Assembly (NCBI GenBank): GCA_001632435.1
Contig: KV423963.1
Location: 119,722 to 183,721 of the forward strand
Reading direction: 5' to 3'
Source: Calocera cornea HHB12733
Taxonomy: Eukaryota > Basidiomycota > Dacrymycetes > Dacrymycetales > Dacrymycetaceae
DNA: 64,000 bases
The notes under the pieces were generated by a model. That model was given only the letters and a program-made list of their open reading frames with translations, was not told where the DNA came from and ran no database searches. Shown here in pieces: positions 45,409 through 56,381 of the stretch. The first letter of the stretch is position 1, and the number at the start of each line of letters is the position of its first letter. Made by a program: the position numbers and the translations under genes.

Positions 45409-46624
45409 ATGTCGCTCTTGCAAACGACACCGTCAGCTGGCCCGTTTGCTGTCACAACTCTTATTGGCTCTTATACTTCTGTTGCGCTATATGGTCATAG
45501 TAATGTTTAGCATTGTGCTGGGCTCTAGAGCTGACAATACGGCACAACAGGCGTTTCACTGGCACTATTCTCGAGAGCGATTGGGCGCTTTGTGGAGAGG
45601 CGGCGACAAGGACCCGCAATCAATCCCTTGTTCATCGTATCGAGTATTTTCTTAGTCGGCTTGACGACGACCGATATCGTCCTTCTGTGTCACTATACAC
45701 TCGTGGGAGTTCTGTACACTCCGACTGGTATGGGTCCAGACCAATACTTTGAAAATGCAGGAAGTCCGGTGCAGTTTGCTCGAAGCGTCATTGGCATGAC
45801 TGCTATACTGACGGGAGATGCAATTATGGTGAGAGACCGAACCTTCTCAGCACCGTCACTGTTCGATTGTTGACAGGATGGCGGGTTAGACCTACCGTGC
45901 ATTTATAGTCTGGGCCAGACGAGGGGTGTCGGTTTCCGTTAACATTGTACTCTGGCTAGGAACACTAGGTGAGCATAGAGTGAAGTCGCCAGTTGAAATT
46001 CAAGCTCACAGCCACGTCTGCACATAGCATGTACCCTTCGAAGCTTCCAGCTAGAGGCCACTGCCGGTACGGACATATTGGCCTTGCTGGACATAGGCCG
46101 CTGGGGCACCGCTGTCTTCGTCCTCAGCCTCGTCCAAAGTACTTTGGCGACAAGCTTAGTTGTCATTCGCATTTGGACAGTTCATCGTCGCAGTTCAGAA
46201 TATTCGACATCGAGCTTTCTCCCGGTTCTCAGAGCCTTGGGAGAGGCAGGATGTCTGTGGACGGCCTTCATGGCTGCATATGTCACAACAACGGCACTAG
46301 ATAGCCCGGCGTCCGGATTCATGGACCAACTGGTAGAATCCTTATCACATCTGAAGGATAAGAAGCTGACGTGAGAGGTGATAGACGTGCCCAATTGCCA
46401 GCCTCACATTTTTCATCCTTGTCGTGCAAGCCAGATCGGCCCCACATGATCGAACCACTCCATCACTGCCGCCCGCTGGTTCAAGTCCAACGCAGATAAC
46501 GGTCCAGCGCAACATAGACATCCATCGCGGGGACGAGAGAGGAGACACGGCGGTTATCGAGGATGGAGAGGAACTTCGAATGAAAGAGTTGGACGATTCA
46601 GCGTCTTCGTATCTTGAGGCATAA
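45409..46624 (+). CDS. Multi-pass membrane protein, family member 4
   Basis: 328 aa from five exons: 45409-45493, 45551-45828 (278 nt), 45890-45968 (79 nt), 46028-46332 (305 nt) and 46385-46624 (240 nt). It is the tandem sister of member 3 (ERRRQGPAINPLF versus ERRRQGRALHPLF; CTLRSFQLEA versus CIRAFQLQV; RWGTAVFVLSLVQSTLATS). Exon 4 is 9 nt shorter. The conserved KRW after the YRxxxVW loop is replaced by ARRG here. The tail reads EDGEELRMKELDDSASSYLE. Intact, about seven helices, unknown ligand or role. Confidence 0.82.
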
Positions 46625-46734
46625 GAGGATGAGCGAGTTCGGTGGATAGATGCAATGAACAGGATAGTCCAAGAACAATCCGTCCATCCAGGTCTCCTCA
46701 TATCTTCGCTGCTGCGGAGAAATGCCTGAGCTGC

Positions 46735-46790
46735 CTTTCGTGGCACGCGTCATTGTTGTTGGTCCGTGCGCGACGCGTCATTTGGGCACC
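46735..46790 (-). repeat. Inverted short copy of the upstream block
   Basis: On the minus strand this reads GACGCGTCGCGCACGGACCA then ACAACAATGACGCG, nearly identical to 43051-43085. It lies 3' of membrane gene 4 in inverted orientation. A weaker direct relative is at 42657-42690. Confidence 0.7.
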
Positions 46791-47039
46791 CGTGTTCACT
46801 GCTTCTTCTTCCCCCGCTCACATTTGGCCGAACAACCACGAGGTGCTTCATTTATGATTGCAGTGTTCTTTGCACCAGTAGACCGTCTCGAAATACATGG
46901 GCTGATGCCTTACTTTGTGTCTCGTTTGTGTTGGGAAAGTCAGTTGAGTCTATGATGGTATAAGCCCCCAAAGTTTGTGCAGGTCCATAAACTTGTCAGT
47001 TGCACAACTATGATGAATGTGCTGCTGTTCCTAGCAATG

Positions 47040-47094
47040 CTGTTGAATTTTTCACTTGCATGGCCAGGAACAATGCAAGCAAAAAATTCAACAG
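47040..47094. repeat. Short perfect-stem hairpin
   Basis: Arms of 24 nt (47040-47063 and 47071-47094) pair at about 20 positions around a 7-nt loop. The left arm begins CTGTTGAATTTTT. No coding function seen. Confidence 0.75.
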
Positions 47095-47157
47095 TTGTGT
47101 ACTGCACGGTAGTGTTTTCGCCTCTTTTATCGACATTCACACGGTATGTGTCGATCC

Positions 47158-47607
47158 TTACGTAGTCCGGGATCCAGCTCGCGTCGGGTGAGCCGGATGC
47201 GTTGCATCCGCCGGAGGATCTCTCGGTTTGCTGGATCGGCTCCGGCCTCGAAAGGCAACATTCTCTCGTAGCCGTCGATACACTTTCGACTCCTTTTTCT
47301 TGTATATAGACCGCGCAGGCGGCATAGATACTGAATGAGAAGCCCCCGTTTGTGCCTCTCCAGTCCGTCCCTCGTCCCGTTCTCGTCCTCGACCCCGTCG
47401 CACCCTGTCTGTCAATCCCTCGTCGACCCCTTTGGTATCCGCGATAGCAAGGGTATCGTACCCTTCGGTAGTGTCATAGCCGTCGGTATCGAGGCTACCG
47501 TCTCGACCGACACCCCTATCGGTATCTCTACCGACATCATCCGCAATCGTATCACCGAAGCGACTACGGCTATCGTCGCCGTGCCCGTATCCCGTACCGA
47601 CCGCCAT
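47158..47607 (-). other. Uncertain acidic/aromatic repeat frame
   Basis: Open frame of 149 codons starting at an ATG (47607). The first half is built from GD/GY/TD-rich repeats (for example GYDTTEGYDT) and the second half is basic (RRLRENVAFRGRSRSSKPRD). The DNA carries an imperfect repeat (GGTATC/ACCGAC). It could be a transposon-encoded fragment or a compositional frame at the border of the transposon nest. Confidence 0.25.
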
Positions 47608-48859
47608 AGCCGAGCCACCACCCAGTTGAGGATAGTAGTATTGTGATTATTTCCTTTGCTATCTACCGAAGCCTATCTGGTCTCGTGCTACCGAGGCCAC
47701 CGGTATTCCTACTGGACTCATCCCTTCAGATTTGTTAGGTATCGATCAGTTGTTAACCATGAATACACAGAAGGCCAGATGTGTAGCTGCTATATACATA
47801 GTGCGTCTTGCACTCAGCAAACTTCTCTCACCTGCCCCAAGATAGCTTCCATAGAGATTCCCGCATCTTCCCACTCCCCTTGTCCCTCTACTTTACAGAG
47901 CCATAGGGAAAGAGCTGTTGAGATGGTGCAAGGCTTGCAAGTGCATCTGATCCTTTCCTTCATTGAGACGAAAGTCTGATGATATGCCAGAGCAGCACAA
48001 GACAAGAATCCAAAGCTCCCTGCCAGCATAGGGTGGTTTGACCCTAAGTCCAGCAACTCCACATTGTGTCAACATCTTTGAAGCTTCCATGAGCACATAT
48101 GAAAGAAGTACAATGCACTTGAAGTCAGCAAGGGCAGAGAGCCAACACCAGCATTTTCTCAGACAGCACTTGATGAGCATGTTGAGGTATTGGAGCACTA
48201 TACACCTGCACATCTTCAACAAAGCTGCTGTCAGGGGACACCCAATTTCAAGCCTACTTTTAATCATAATTGACCTGATTGACACATTCAACACCCTTGA
48301 ATACTGCCAATCCACTTCAACTATGGACAAATGCCCAATTCCCCAATCTGGTACATCAAACCTTCTAGAAAGACAATTGCTCTGATTCCACCCAAACTCT
48401 CCTTTTGGAACTGTACAGTTCCAATTCTTTGCTTCCATTATGCTTCTATTTTCAGAAAGGTATATCAACCTGCTCTTGCTCTGTCCTTTTCTCTTTAGAT
48501 CTCATCTCTTTGAGAATTTGCCACAATTGAGTGTCTTCTAGTCATCAGTTTGTGTAGCTTTGCTAGTCTCAATTGACCCTTGAAATACTTTGACACTTTG
48601 GTTGATTGACCAAACCTATTGAATATATTCAACATCACTTTGAACCCCAATCTTACAAACTAGTCTTGAATCCTCCCAAATACTTGACTAACCCTCATTG
48701 ATTCCATCAGTTCTCTCCAAAACCCCAATAATCTTGTGGTCTCTTTTATTCTCTGTTTGGTGTCCTTGCTTGTCAGCCTTGCTGGAACTTGTTGCCCTCA
48801 CAGCTGCCTTCAGCTCATCACAACACTTGATCTACCATTCACCACTCTTGATCAGCCCA
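47608..48859. other. AT-rich sequence at the edge of the transposon nest
   Basis: Lower GC and different codon character from flanking genes. A 191-codon minus-strand frame (47893-48468) has no recognisable domain. Probably decayed mobile-element DNA. Confidence 0.45.
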
Positions 48860-50813
48860 AGTGCCATAAGTTTGTGCATCTGCAATGGTGTGATCCTGCC
48901 CTTTGCAATCTCCCTGGCTGGAAAGGCCTTGTGGACAATGCACTACAAGAGATGTCAGCAGAGAAAGACTGTATCCCAGCTCCATTCAACAAAGGCACAG
49001 AAGAGCATCACTGTTGATGCATGGAGTGACTCATTGATGTGCTGCCACATTGGTGTAAAGGCACATTATATTATTTCCTTTGAGAGCAAGTGGACACTTG
49101 AGCAAGATCTTATTGGCTTTTGTATATTCCACAGCTCCCATACTGGTGAGAACCTTGCCATTGTTACCTTTGGTTTCTTTAAAGAAATGGACATTGTTCA
49201 CAAAATTGGTTAGATTACAACTGATAATACCTCCAACAATGACACAATGCTAATGTGGTCCATCAGGGACTGGGTCATATCAGGGAGCGGATCACCTACA
49301 CAGCCACACCAACCTGTTACTTTGCAAATGTAGTTTCTTTTTGATCACAATACCAAACTAATCTCAGAAAAGAGTAAGGGCTTCAGGATGACCAGATGCT
49401 GCAGTCTCCAGTTTAATTTGTTCCAGTATCTCCCCCCTAAGACCTGTATGACCTATTTACTAATGCACAGCCACAACTGTAGAATCTTGCATCTATGGCT
49501 GATATCTCTTGCAACAAGGCCAATCTGTCCAGTAGAGAGTATCAGGCACTTGTTCAGGGTATGAACTAGCCGTGGGCCAGAAGGATTGGGCTGGAGAGAC
49601 CTGGATTTGGAGCTATGCTCAATCATGGCCCTTATCTTGCACCAGATAGGTAAATTTCTACAAACAGGCAGATCCAGCCCAATCCCTGCAGTACACGGCT
49701 TCTATATACAGTCAATAGATACCCTGTACTCTGCCCTGGGTAGATTGGCCTTGTTGCAAGAGATATCAGCCATAGATGCAAGATTCTACAGTTGTGGCTG
49801 TGCATTAGTAAATAGGTCATACAGGTCTTAGGGGGGAGATACTGGAACAAATTAAACTGGAGACTGCAGCATCTGGTCATCCTGAAGCCCTTACTCTTTT
49901 CTGGGATTGATTTCATATTGTGATGAAAAAGAAACTACATTTGCAAAGTAACAGGTGGGTGTGGCTGTGTGGGTGACCCGCTCCCTGATAGGACCCAGTT
50001 CCTAATGGACCACGTTAACAGCACTTGAGTGGCTCATGCACAAGAAAGGTGTCTAACCCAAGCCCTTCAGCCATGAAGCCAGCCACATCCAATGTATACC
50101 ACACATCTATAATCTTGCAGTGGTTAATATGTTGAAGATTCTTGTCCAAAAGCTAGCATATGTGAACAAAGCATTGGCTGCAGAAGAATAGCTCAGTGCA
50201 GAAGACTTGCAAGATCCAGTCCTTTCACTCCATAGTCTTATTGTTGCAGTATGTTTGCTATCCATGTATCTTGCATTGCTCAGTGCTCACATACCTTCTT
50301 AGCTGCAGTCTTCTTCTGCCTGCTGTGAAGCATTCCAAGCAGCTCAAGCTATCCATTGGAATCTGCAGTACAGCCAGAATGGATAGCTTCTTGGTGGCCT
50401 CAAGCTCATCTGAGATACCTGTACTTGGTGGTCAAGCACCTATGCCATGCTTACCTGGGCTCTTGAGCTTGGTTCCTTACTTGAAGCTATTCTCCTCATG
50501 ACAGAGCGGAGACAAAGCTTGCCCACTTTCAAATTTCATGACCTGGCTGGACTTGGATCAAGCAGATTGCAGACCTCCTTTGAATTGCACATAAGGTACA
50601 GCAGCTCCTTTCTGCCAACAGCCATCCAACACTATACATGGCTATCCCAGCACTTGAGTCACCCATGGGTACATGGGAGAAGCTTCAGTCCAAGCAGTAC
50701 ACAAACAACCCAGTGATATGCAACGTTCTTGATACTGGGAGTGATAAATATGAGCAACTAATACCTTAAAATGGAGAAGAGTAATGTGAAAGGGCCTTGG
50801 ATAATGCCCTCAC
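48860..50813 (+). mobile_element. hAT-type transposase relic
   Basis: In plus-strand fragments one reads KSITVDAWSDSLMCCHIGVK, SSHTGENLAIV and ITTDNTSNNDTML (after an in-frame TAG at 49211-49213). After a 759-nt insertion come ALEWLMHKKG and FSHEASHIQCIPHIYNLAVV with NMLKILVQKL. Further on there is a GTWEKLQSKQYTNN-like block near 50670. These match the order of hAT RNase-H-fold transposases (VDAWTS, TTDNASNN, RIRCxxHxLNL). Stops and frame changes make it inactive. The start and end are approximate and no terminal repeats were identified. Confidence 0.65.
49255..50013. mobile_element. Fold-back (long inverted repeat) element inside the hAT relic
   Basis: Bases 49255 to about 49531 and about 49738 to 50013 are reverse complements with few mismatches. 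Outer ends are GTGGTCCAT...ATGGACCAC; shared inner blocks include TTTGCAAATGTAGTTTCTTT, AGTATCTCCCCCCTAAGACC and AGAATCTTGCATCTATGGCT. The spacer is about 205 nt. It separates the NDTML and ALEWL parts of the hAT relic, so it inserted after the hAT element. No protein is encoded and the target-site duplication is not clear. Confidence 0.85.
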
Positions 50814-50815
50814 TA

Positions 50816-52412
50816 CAGTTGCGGCATAAAGTATTACACACGGCCCTGACCAGCCACGTGTTGCTCCTCATGTCAGTCACCTCATTACCTTGTCTTGCTG
50901 CTCTCATGGGGTTTCTGGCATGACATTTTCTGGCAACTACTTAAGAAGAGAGGACTATTTTGGGGTAGTGTATCTACTGGCACCTTTAGTACTTTGTCCA
51001 GAGCCCTTTGGCATCCTGGAGAGCAGTGCATCAAGGGATGGAGTCGTACAGCTTGTAGATGTAGTCGATCAAGAGGTTTGTCTATTCCTCCTGTAGCCTC
51101 TCCTACAACTAATCCTTGTTGGTTGGCAAGACTGTCCTGTTCCGGATGCAACGGTTGAGCTCATCCCAAGCATTCTCGATTGGGTTCATGTCTGGTAAGC
51201 AGGCAGGCCAAGGCAAGTCGACAATGCCTTCTTGCTTCATCTAGCGGACTGTGACCTTTGCCTTGTGGATCGGAGCATTGTCCTGCTGGAAGATGACTTC
51301 CTCGTGCATCTTTCCATAGTCAGCAAGAGTGCCCAGGTAGGCGGTCTTGAGGATCTCAATGTAGTCCATGGCCTTGATCTGTCCGTTAATTCGGAAGAGG
51401 TGTCCGGTACCCCAGGGTATGATGCATCCCCACACCATGACACTCCCCCCGCCATGCTTACACGTCTTCCTCACATTCTGAGGCAGCAATACCTGGTCCA
51501 TCCCCACCCTCCTCCAGCAGTAGTGACACCCATCCGACCCAAACAAGTTGAACTTGCTCTCGTCCAAGTAGATCATCCGGCCAAACTTCTTCTGGCCCTA
51601 ATGCTGGAGGCATCCGGCCCACCAGTTTCAGAAGGCAATGTGTCAATCGGCAAGGAATGGTTTGGCCCAGTGGACTCAACCAAACAGTCCTTTGTCACGG
51701 AGAGCCTTCCAGACAGTTGTCTCAGCCCAAGCATGGGCAATCTGCTGGCGGAGGTCAGTTGCATCTCGAGCCTTGCCAGATTCAATGTAGCAGACCATGC
51801 GACGGAGGTCACGGGCACTGAATGCGGGTGGGCAACCAGAAACTGGTGTGGACTTGTAGAACTTGAGAGGGTTTCCCCATACTTCTTGATGGTGTGGCGG
51901 ACTGTGGAAGAGTGCACACTGATCTTGACAGCAATTTTGACAGAGTTGAGGCCACATTCATGGTAAGTGACTGCTCAAGCCTGCTGGACAGGGGTGAGCT
52001 TGGTGTAGGGCAGGCAACACTCCCTTGTGGGAGTGGAAGGAACTTTAGGCATTAGAGTCAAGTGGGGCGGATTAGTAGGATGTCTGCCTCTCCTCTGGCG
52101 TCAAAAGCAGCTCATTTTATAAGTCGGAGGGCAGTGAGAAATTGATTTGGTCATGGGGTAGAAAGCGCAATCAGTGGGCCCAGGAGGCCCATGCACTCCC
52201 AGTCACGTTTTCTCCCTTTTCTCCCTATCACTTCCCATTCAAACTTGGCATGCTTCATCTCAAGCTGGTCCACATCATTTTCCATTAAAACACTAACTAG
52301 ATTCGGGCAGAAGCCCGGCCTGTGGAAGACAACGGGCAACAGCCGGTGTTGCAACATACATGACATGAGGACCCTGCAGGACGCGTGTGTGCAATACTTT
52401 ATGCCACCACTG
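50816..52412 (-). mobile_element. Tc1/mariner-type DD34E transposon with both terminal repeats
   Basis: Terminal inverted repeats: the left end starts CAGTTGCGGCATAAAGTATT, and the right end (minus strand) starts CAGTGGTGGCATAAAGTATT. Similarity continues to CCTCATGTC about 60 nt in. Both ends are flanked by TA (50814-50815 and 52413-52414), the expected target duplication. Length is 1597 bp. It lies at the distal end of the hAT relic. Confidence 0.88.
50990..52000 (-). pseudogene. Broken Tc1-like transposase
   Basis: In pieces on the minus strand: an N-terminal helix-turn-helix (STVRHTIKKYGETL, then FSARDLRRMVCYIESGKARD in another frame), then YLDESKFNLFGSDG (first Asp), FQQDNAPIHKA (second Asp) and PDMNPIENAWDEL (Glu). 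That gives 34 residues between the last two acids, the DD34E arrangement of Tc1. A frame change near 51600 and a TAG at 51243-51241 between the second and third catalytic residue show that it is not functional. Confidence 0.8.
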
Positions 52413-53654
52413 TAGTTGACCTTCTTCAGGGAGAGCACCACAGGATACTGTTAAGACCGTTCTATATTGCAAGAGATGTCTAGATACAGCACTAGGAAGG
52501 TGTGAGGGCAACACAGATCCTAACAAGGTGATTGGTCGGCAATATGGGGTCGATAGCAGAGGCGACACATGTTGCACACATCTCAACCCAACAGAAAGGT
52601 CTGGCGTGTAGTTGAGGGCTGGACCGCAGGTCACAGCCAGTTGCATGTGCCTCTATACCCAACCAGTGGTGAGTTCCCAGAGGGCAATAGAGAGAGGGAT
52701 AAGGTGGAGGAGTCACCTCAGTGGAGCTGCTGTTGCCGTTGGTGACCAGGAGCAACTGAAGGCAACAGATTTTTGAAAATGAGTCTAATGACTAGGACCT
52801 ATGGGGGTTCCTCAGAGATTAGCTCTGAGGGGTACAAGGGTCTACCTAGGGGTATATATATACTAGGGGAAAAGGAAGCAAATCCTGTGGCTGACTGTAC
52901 AGTTGTTTAGTGCTGCTCTGCTGTCACCTTGTTGCCCTGTTGTCCAAGGGCGACCTGCGATGCCCACTCACCAACCTTCTCCATTTCCCAAATGGAGCAC
53001 CTTTGTGTTGCCTCTGGCAACCTAGGATACCAGAGCAATGTCGGGTCTCATTGCCACTTGTCCATGGCAATTCCTGCCTTGGGGTCTAGAGGGCTAGTGG
53101 TCTCCCTCGCCTTGGCGTCTTGATCTATTGCACATGGCAAAATGGGGCCTCCCCTGACACCCTTGTGTTAGGTGATGTTGTGTCAAGTGACCAGGCACGC
53201 ACCACCAGTTCTTGCTATTTACACAAACAACACGGTTCATTCATTATAGCTAGCTGAACTAATGGTGCTCTAGCTACTATATAACTAATTACAGGTTAAT
53301 AATTCTATATATATATGTATAGCTATTTTTATCTGTGGAAGAAGTCAGCCAAATGGGAAGATGGAAGTGAGGGGACTCACCAGTGAGGAACCTCTTTGGA
53401 TTGCAAAGTGCACCCTTTAATGCACTGCAGTGTGCAATCAGGGACACACTCAGAGTAAACAAATGGCACATGACACATGGGGGTGGCAAATGAATGTGAC
53501 CTCAGGGTGGGTCTGCAATGTGGTATCTTCTGGATCACATGGAACTCACTCAACTTTTGTCTTTGATGACAATGCCAGATCAGGGCTCTGCAGGCTGGCC
53601 AATTGTCTGTCACATGAGGGCTCTGGCACCAGGGGCTGTCACTTCTCTGCACGC
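52413..53654. other. AT-rich intergenic, probable old transposon DNA
   Basis: No gene or recognisable element. It lies between the Tc1 copy and the orphan membrane-protein exon. Confidence 0.45.
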
Positions 53655-53908
53655 GCGTAGATGGACATGCCCCATCATCAGTATCACATTTTCCCTCATT
53701 TTTGTACAAACTGGCAAGTCCAAGAGGTGCAGCTCAGTCCAACATAGAGCTACAATCTCCATTGCCACACTTGACAGAGGTTACAGTTCGCCGCAACCTC
53801 AGCATCCATCACTCACAAGTGACTGGGGAACCAATGGTCATGGAAGATGGAGAGGAGATACGAATGAAAGACACGGATGATTCTTCCTCTTCGCGCATTG
53901 ATACATAG
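53655..53908 (+). pseudogene. Orphan last exon of the membrane-protein family (member 5 relic)
   Basis: Starts after an AG with the family's last-helix motif (CPIISITFSLIFVQ, compare CPIASLTFFILVVQ in member 4). It changes frame once near 53715-53740, then reads VTVRRNLSIHHS and the family tail EDGEEIRMKDTDDSSSSRID to the stop at 53908. The four upstream exons are missing; the transposon nest lies immediately to the left. Confidence 0.75.
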
Positions 53909-54571
53909 TATAGACATAGCTCATACCATGCTGAGTATATAGGCTAGAATAGTTCTCAGTGGTGAAATTGAGTCGGAGTACTAGACAAAGCCATGAAGGT
54001 GAACTTTGTGCAGGCAGAAGCATCCTGCAAGCACATGGCGTGCTTCAAAATTCGTTATGGCAGGCTTGGAACGGAATCAGTCAGATGCATCATGCAAGCT
54101 GTGAAGGCGTAAGTACCGTAGACGGTCCATGAAGTCCGATACCTGTGCCACAGGCATCGTTCTATGTGGAAGCGATCGGTACCGGATTCCCATCTGAACC
54201 CTTTCAAGGTCACCTCCGGAACACCAGCAAGCTTTAGTCTCTGATGGCCCTGAGAGGCTAGAGCAGCCGCGACGTCGACTGCGCATTCCAACAAGCTATC
54301 ACATGGACAGAAAGGTTGAGAAAGGCTTGGGAACGGTCTTGAACTACCTCAAAATGGTTCAGCCGGAAGACCAGTAAAGGCGTTTCACAGAGTTGTCACG
54401 GTTTACGGAGACAAGACTCTGTTCCTTTCGAGCGTCCCCCGATACAAAATCTGATGTGCCCGAGCGTTCAACGCGATGCCGCGGTCGTAAAAGCAGTGGA
54501 GGGCATGTCGTAGAAAACAACAAATACAGTCGCCATTGTCATGTGTGTCTGGAACGTCGTCTCCCCCAACC
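53909..54571. other. Intergenic upstream of membrane protein 6
   Basis: No supportable gene; promoter of the next gene. Confidence 0.5.
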
Positions 54572-55795
54572 ATGAGCCTGCAAGGGCTCGAGAGTAATTC
54601 CACCACCGTCCCGTTTCCCAATACAACAGGGCCTTTCACAGTGAGTGCCGTTGTCGGGGGATCGGTTGCAGATGTCTTGTTCGGTCAGTCAACTTAGTTT
54701 TCTAGCTTAGTTGTTCGATCACTCACGGACTACAATGACTAGGTCTCGCTCTCGCATTATTTTTCATGACCATCAACATCATGTACCGCCGCCGAAAACG
54801 CGGCGTGAATATCCTGCTGTCAACAGCAAGTATTCTCCTGTTCGCGTTGACAACGGCCGATATTATCCTCCAAGGCAACCACATCGTTATCGGACTTCTG
54901 TACACGCCGGGAGATGGCAAGGACTTGTATTTCGAAAATGTGGGCAATTGGGCGCAGGTAACCCAGAGCTCGATCGCACTCTTTACAATGCTGATTGGAG
55001 ATGGGATAATGGTGAGTGTCATTCAGCTATCGGTATGACGGGCTGGACTCACAATCGCACCAGATATACCGTGTTTACATGGTATGGGGAAAGCGGTGGA
55101 TTGTAGTTGCATTCAACGCGTTCCTCTGGCTGGGAACCATCGGTGAGCATTCCTTCAGTAGGCTGCCAAGGCGCATGCTCACGAGTGACTTAGCATGCAG
55201 CGTGCGCTCGGTCCAGCTCCAAGCGGCATACATGCAGGACCAAGCAAATCTTGACATCTTAATCACGGAGGATCACTGGACTCTGGCGGCCATCGCTTTC
55301 AGTCTGACATCGACCACGCTCGCAACCGGTATGATCGCATTCCAGATCTGGCGCATCGATCGGACCAGCTCCAAGTCGAAGACGACAAGTCTTCTGCCAG
55401 TGATCCGTATTGTCGTAGAATCTGGGTGCTTGTACCTCGCGTTTCTTTGCGCTTATCTCGTAGCGCTGGTGCTTGAGAGCCCTGCACTGTTGTTCCTGAA
55501 CCAGATCGTATGAGTCCCATGAAGTCAACTAACGCGAGTGTGCTAACGCACCCAATCGTAGGTCAGCCCCATTACGTCGATCGCCTTCTATTCGATCATC
55601 GTTCGCGTGGGACTCAGCAAGTATGGTGGCTCGAGTACGACCCTGCGAGCATCCGAATCGGGGCCGGGTAGCATGGCGGTCCATCATGAGTTCAGCGGCC
55701 ACCGTTCAGGGAACAGACTGTCAGTGATGAAGAATGGCGAGATGATCGGGATGAAAGAAATGGAGAACTCGTCGTCGTTGCAGTTGGACGTGTGA
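54572..55795 (+). CDS. Multi-pass membrane protein, family member 6
   Basis: 335 aa from five exons: 54572-54683, 54743-55011 (269 nt), 55064-55142 (79 nt), 55194-55507 (314 nt) and 55562-55795. The N-terminus (NSTTVPFPNTTGPF) has two N-glycosylation sequons, consistent with an outside N-terminus. Helices include FTVSAVVGGSVADVLFGLAL, INILLS-type ILLFALTTADIIL, SSIALFTMLIGDGIM, IYRVYMVWGKRWIVVAFN, IAFSLTSTTLATGMIAF, VVESGCLYLAFLCAYLVAL and ITSIAFYSIIVRVGLS. The tail is KNGEMIGMKEMENSSSLQLD. Intact, function unknown; it carries the Trp in KRW that is lost in member 2. Confidence 0.82.
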
Positions 55796-56381
55796 GGTCG
55801 AGTGGACAGCCGAGGTTAAGCACAATCGTTAACAGGCAGAATGCAGAGGTATTGTAGCAGGACGAGTAATGAGAAGCGTCGAATCAGAACGACCTTCAGT
55901 AGGCATCCCCGTTGAGCGCGACGGTCCGGGTTGCTATTTGCACGTTTGAGCCAGACTGATTCACCGACATCATATAGGCAGAGACGGACCTCATGATAGC
56001 CGCTCCGATCCACACTGCAAGCTCCTGTCACTCCCCACTCCCTCTCCAGCTATGGTGCCATGCCATCGTCGTCGTGCTCATCGAAATCAAGGGCCAAGGG
56101 ATGAATGTGTACACCTTCAGCACATAGAAAGAGGGGTAGAAATTGAGAAAGAGATGTCGAAACGATGGCAAGAATTAGCAAGAGCCAGAGCCGACCCATC
56201 AACCCGCATGCGCTTCATCGTCGGACGTTCTGCCTCCGTGTCAAGATGTGCATGGTCGTCCCGGGACTATGTGGGCCACACACTGTCAACTTCAATGAGG
56301 CTCTTCCTGTGAACGTGCCTTTCCGTTGGAATACTCATAGGTTTATAATCTTATCGAGACATCCGTATTCAGCCAGGTCAT
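55796..56381. other. Convergent 3' flanks
   Basis: Between membrane protein 6 (plus) and MFS transporter 1 (minus). No gene supported. Confidence 0.5.
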
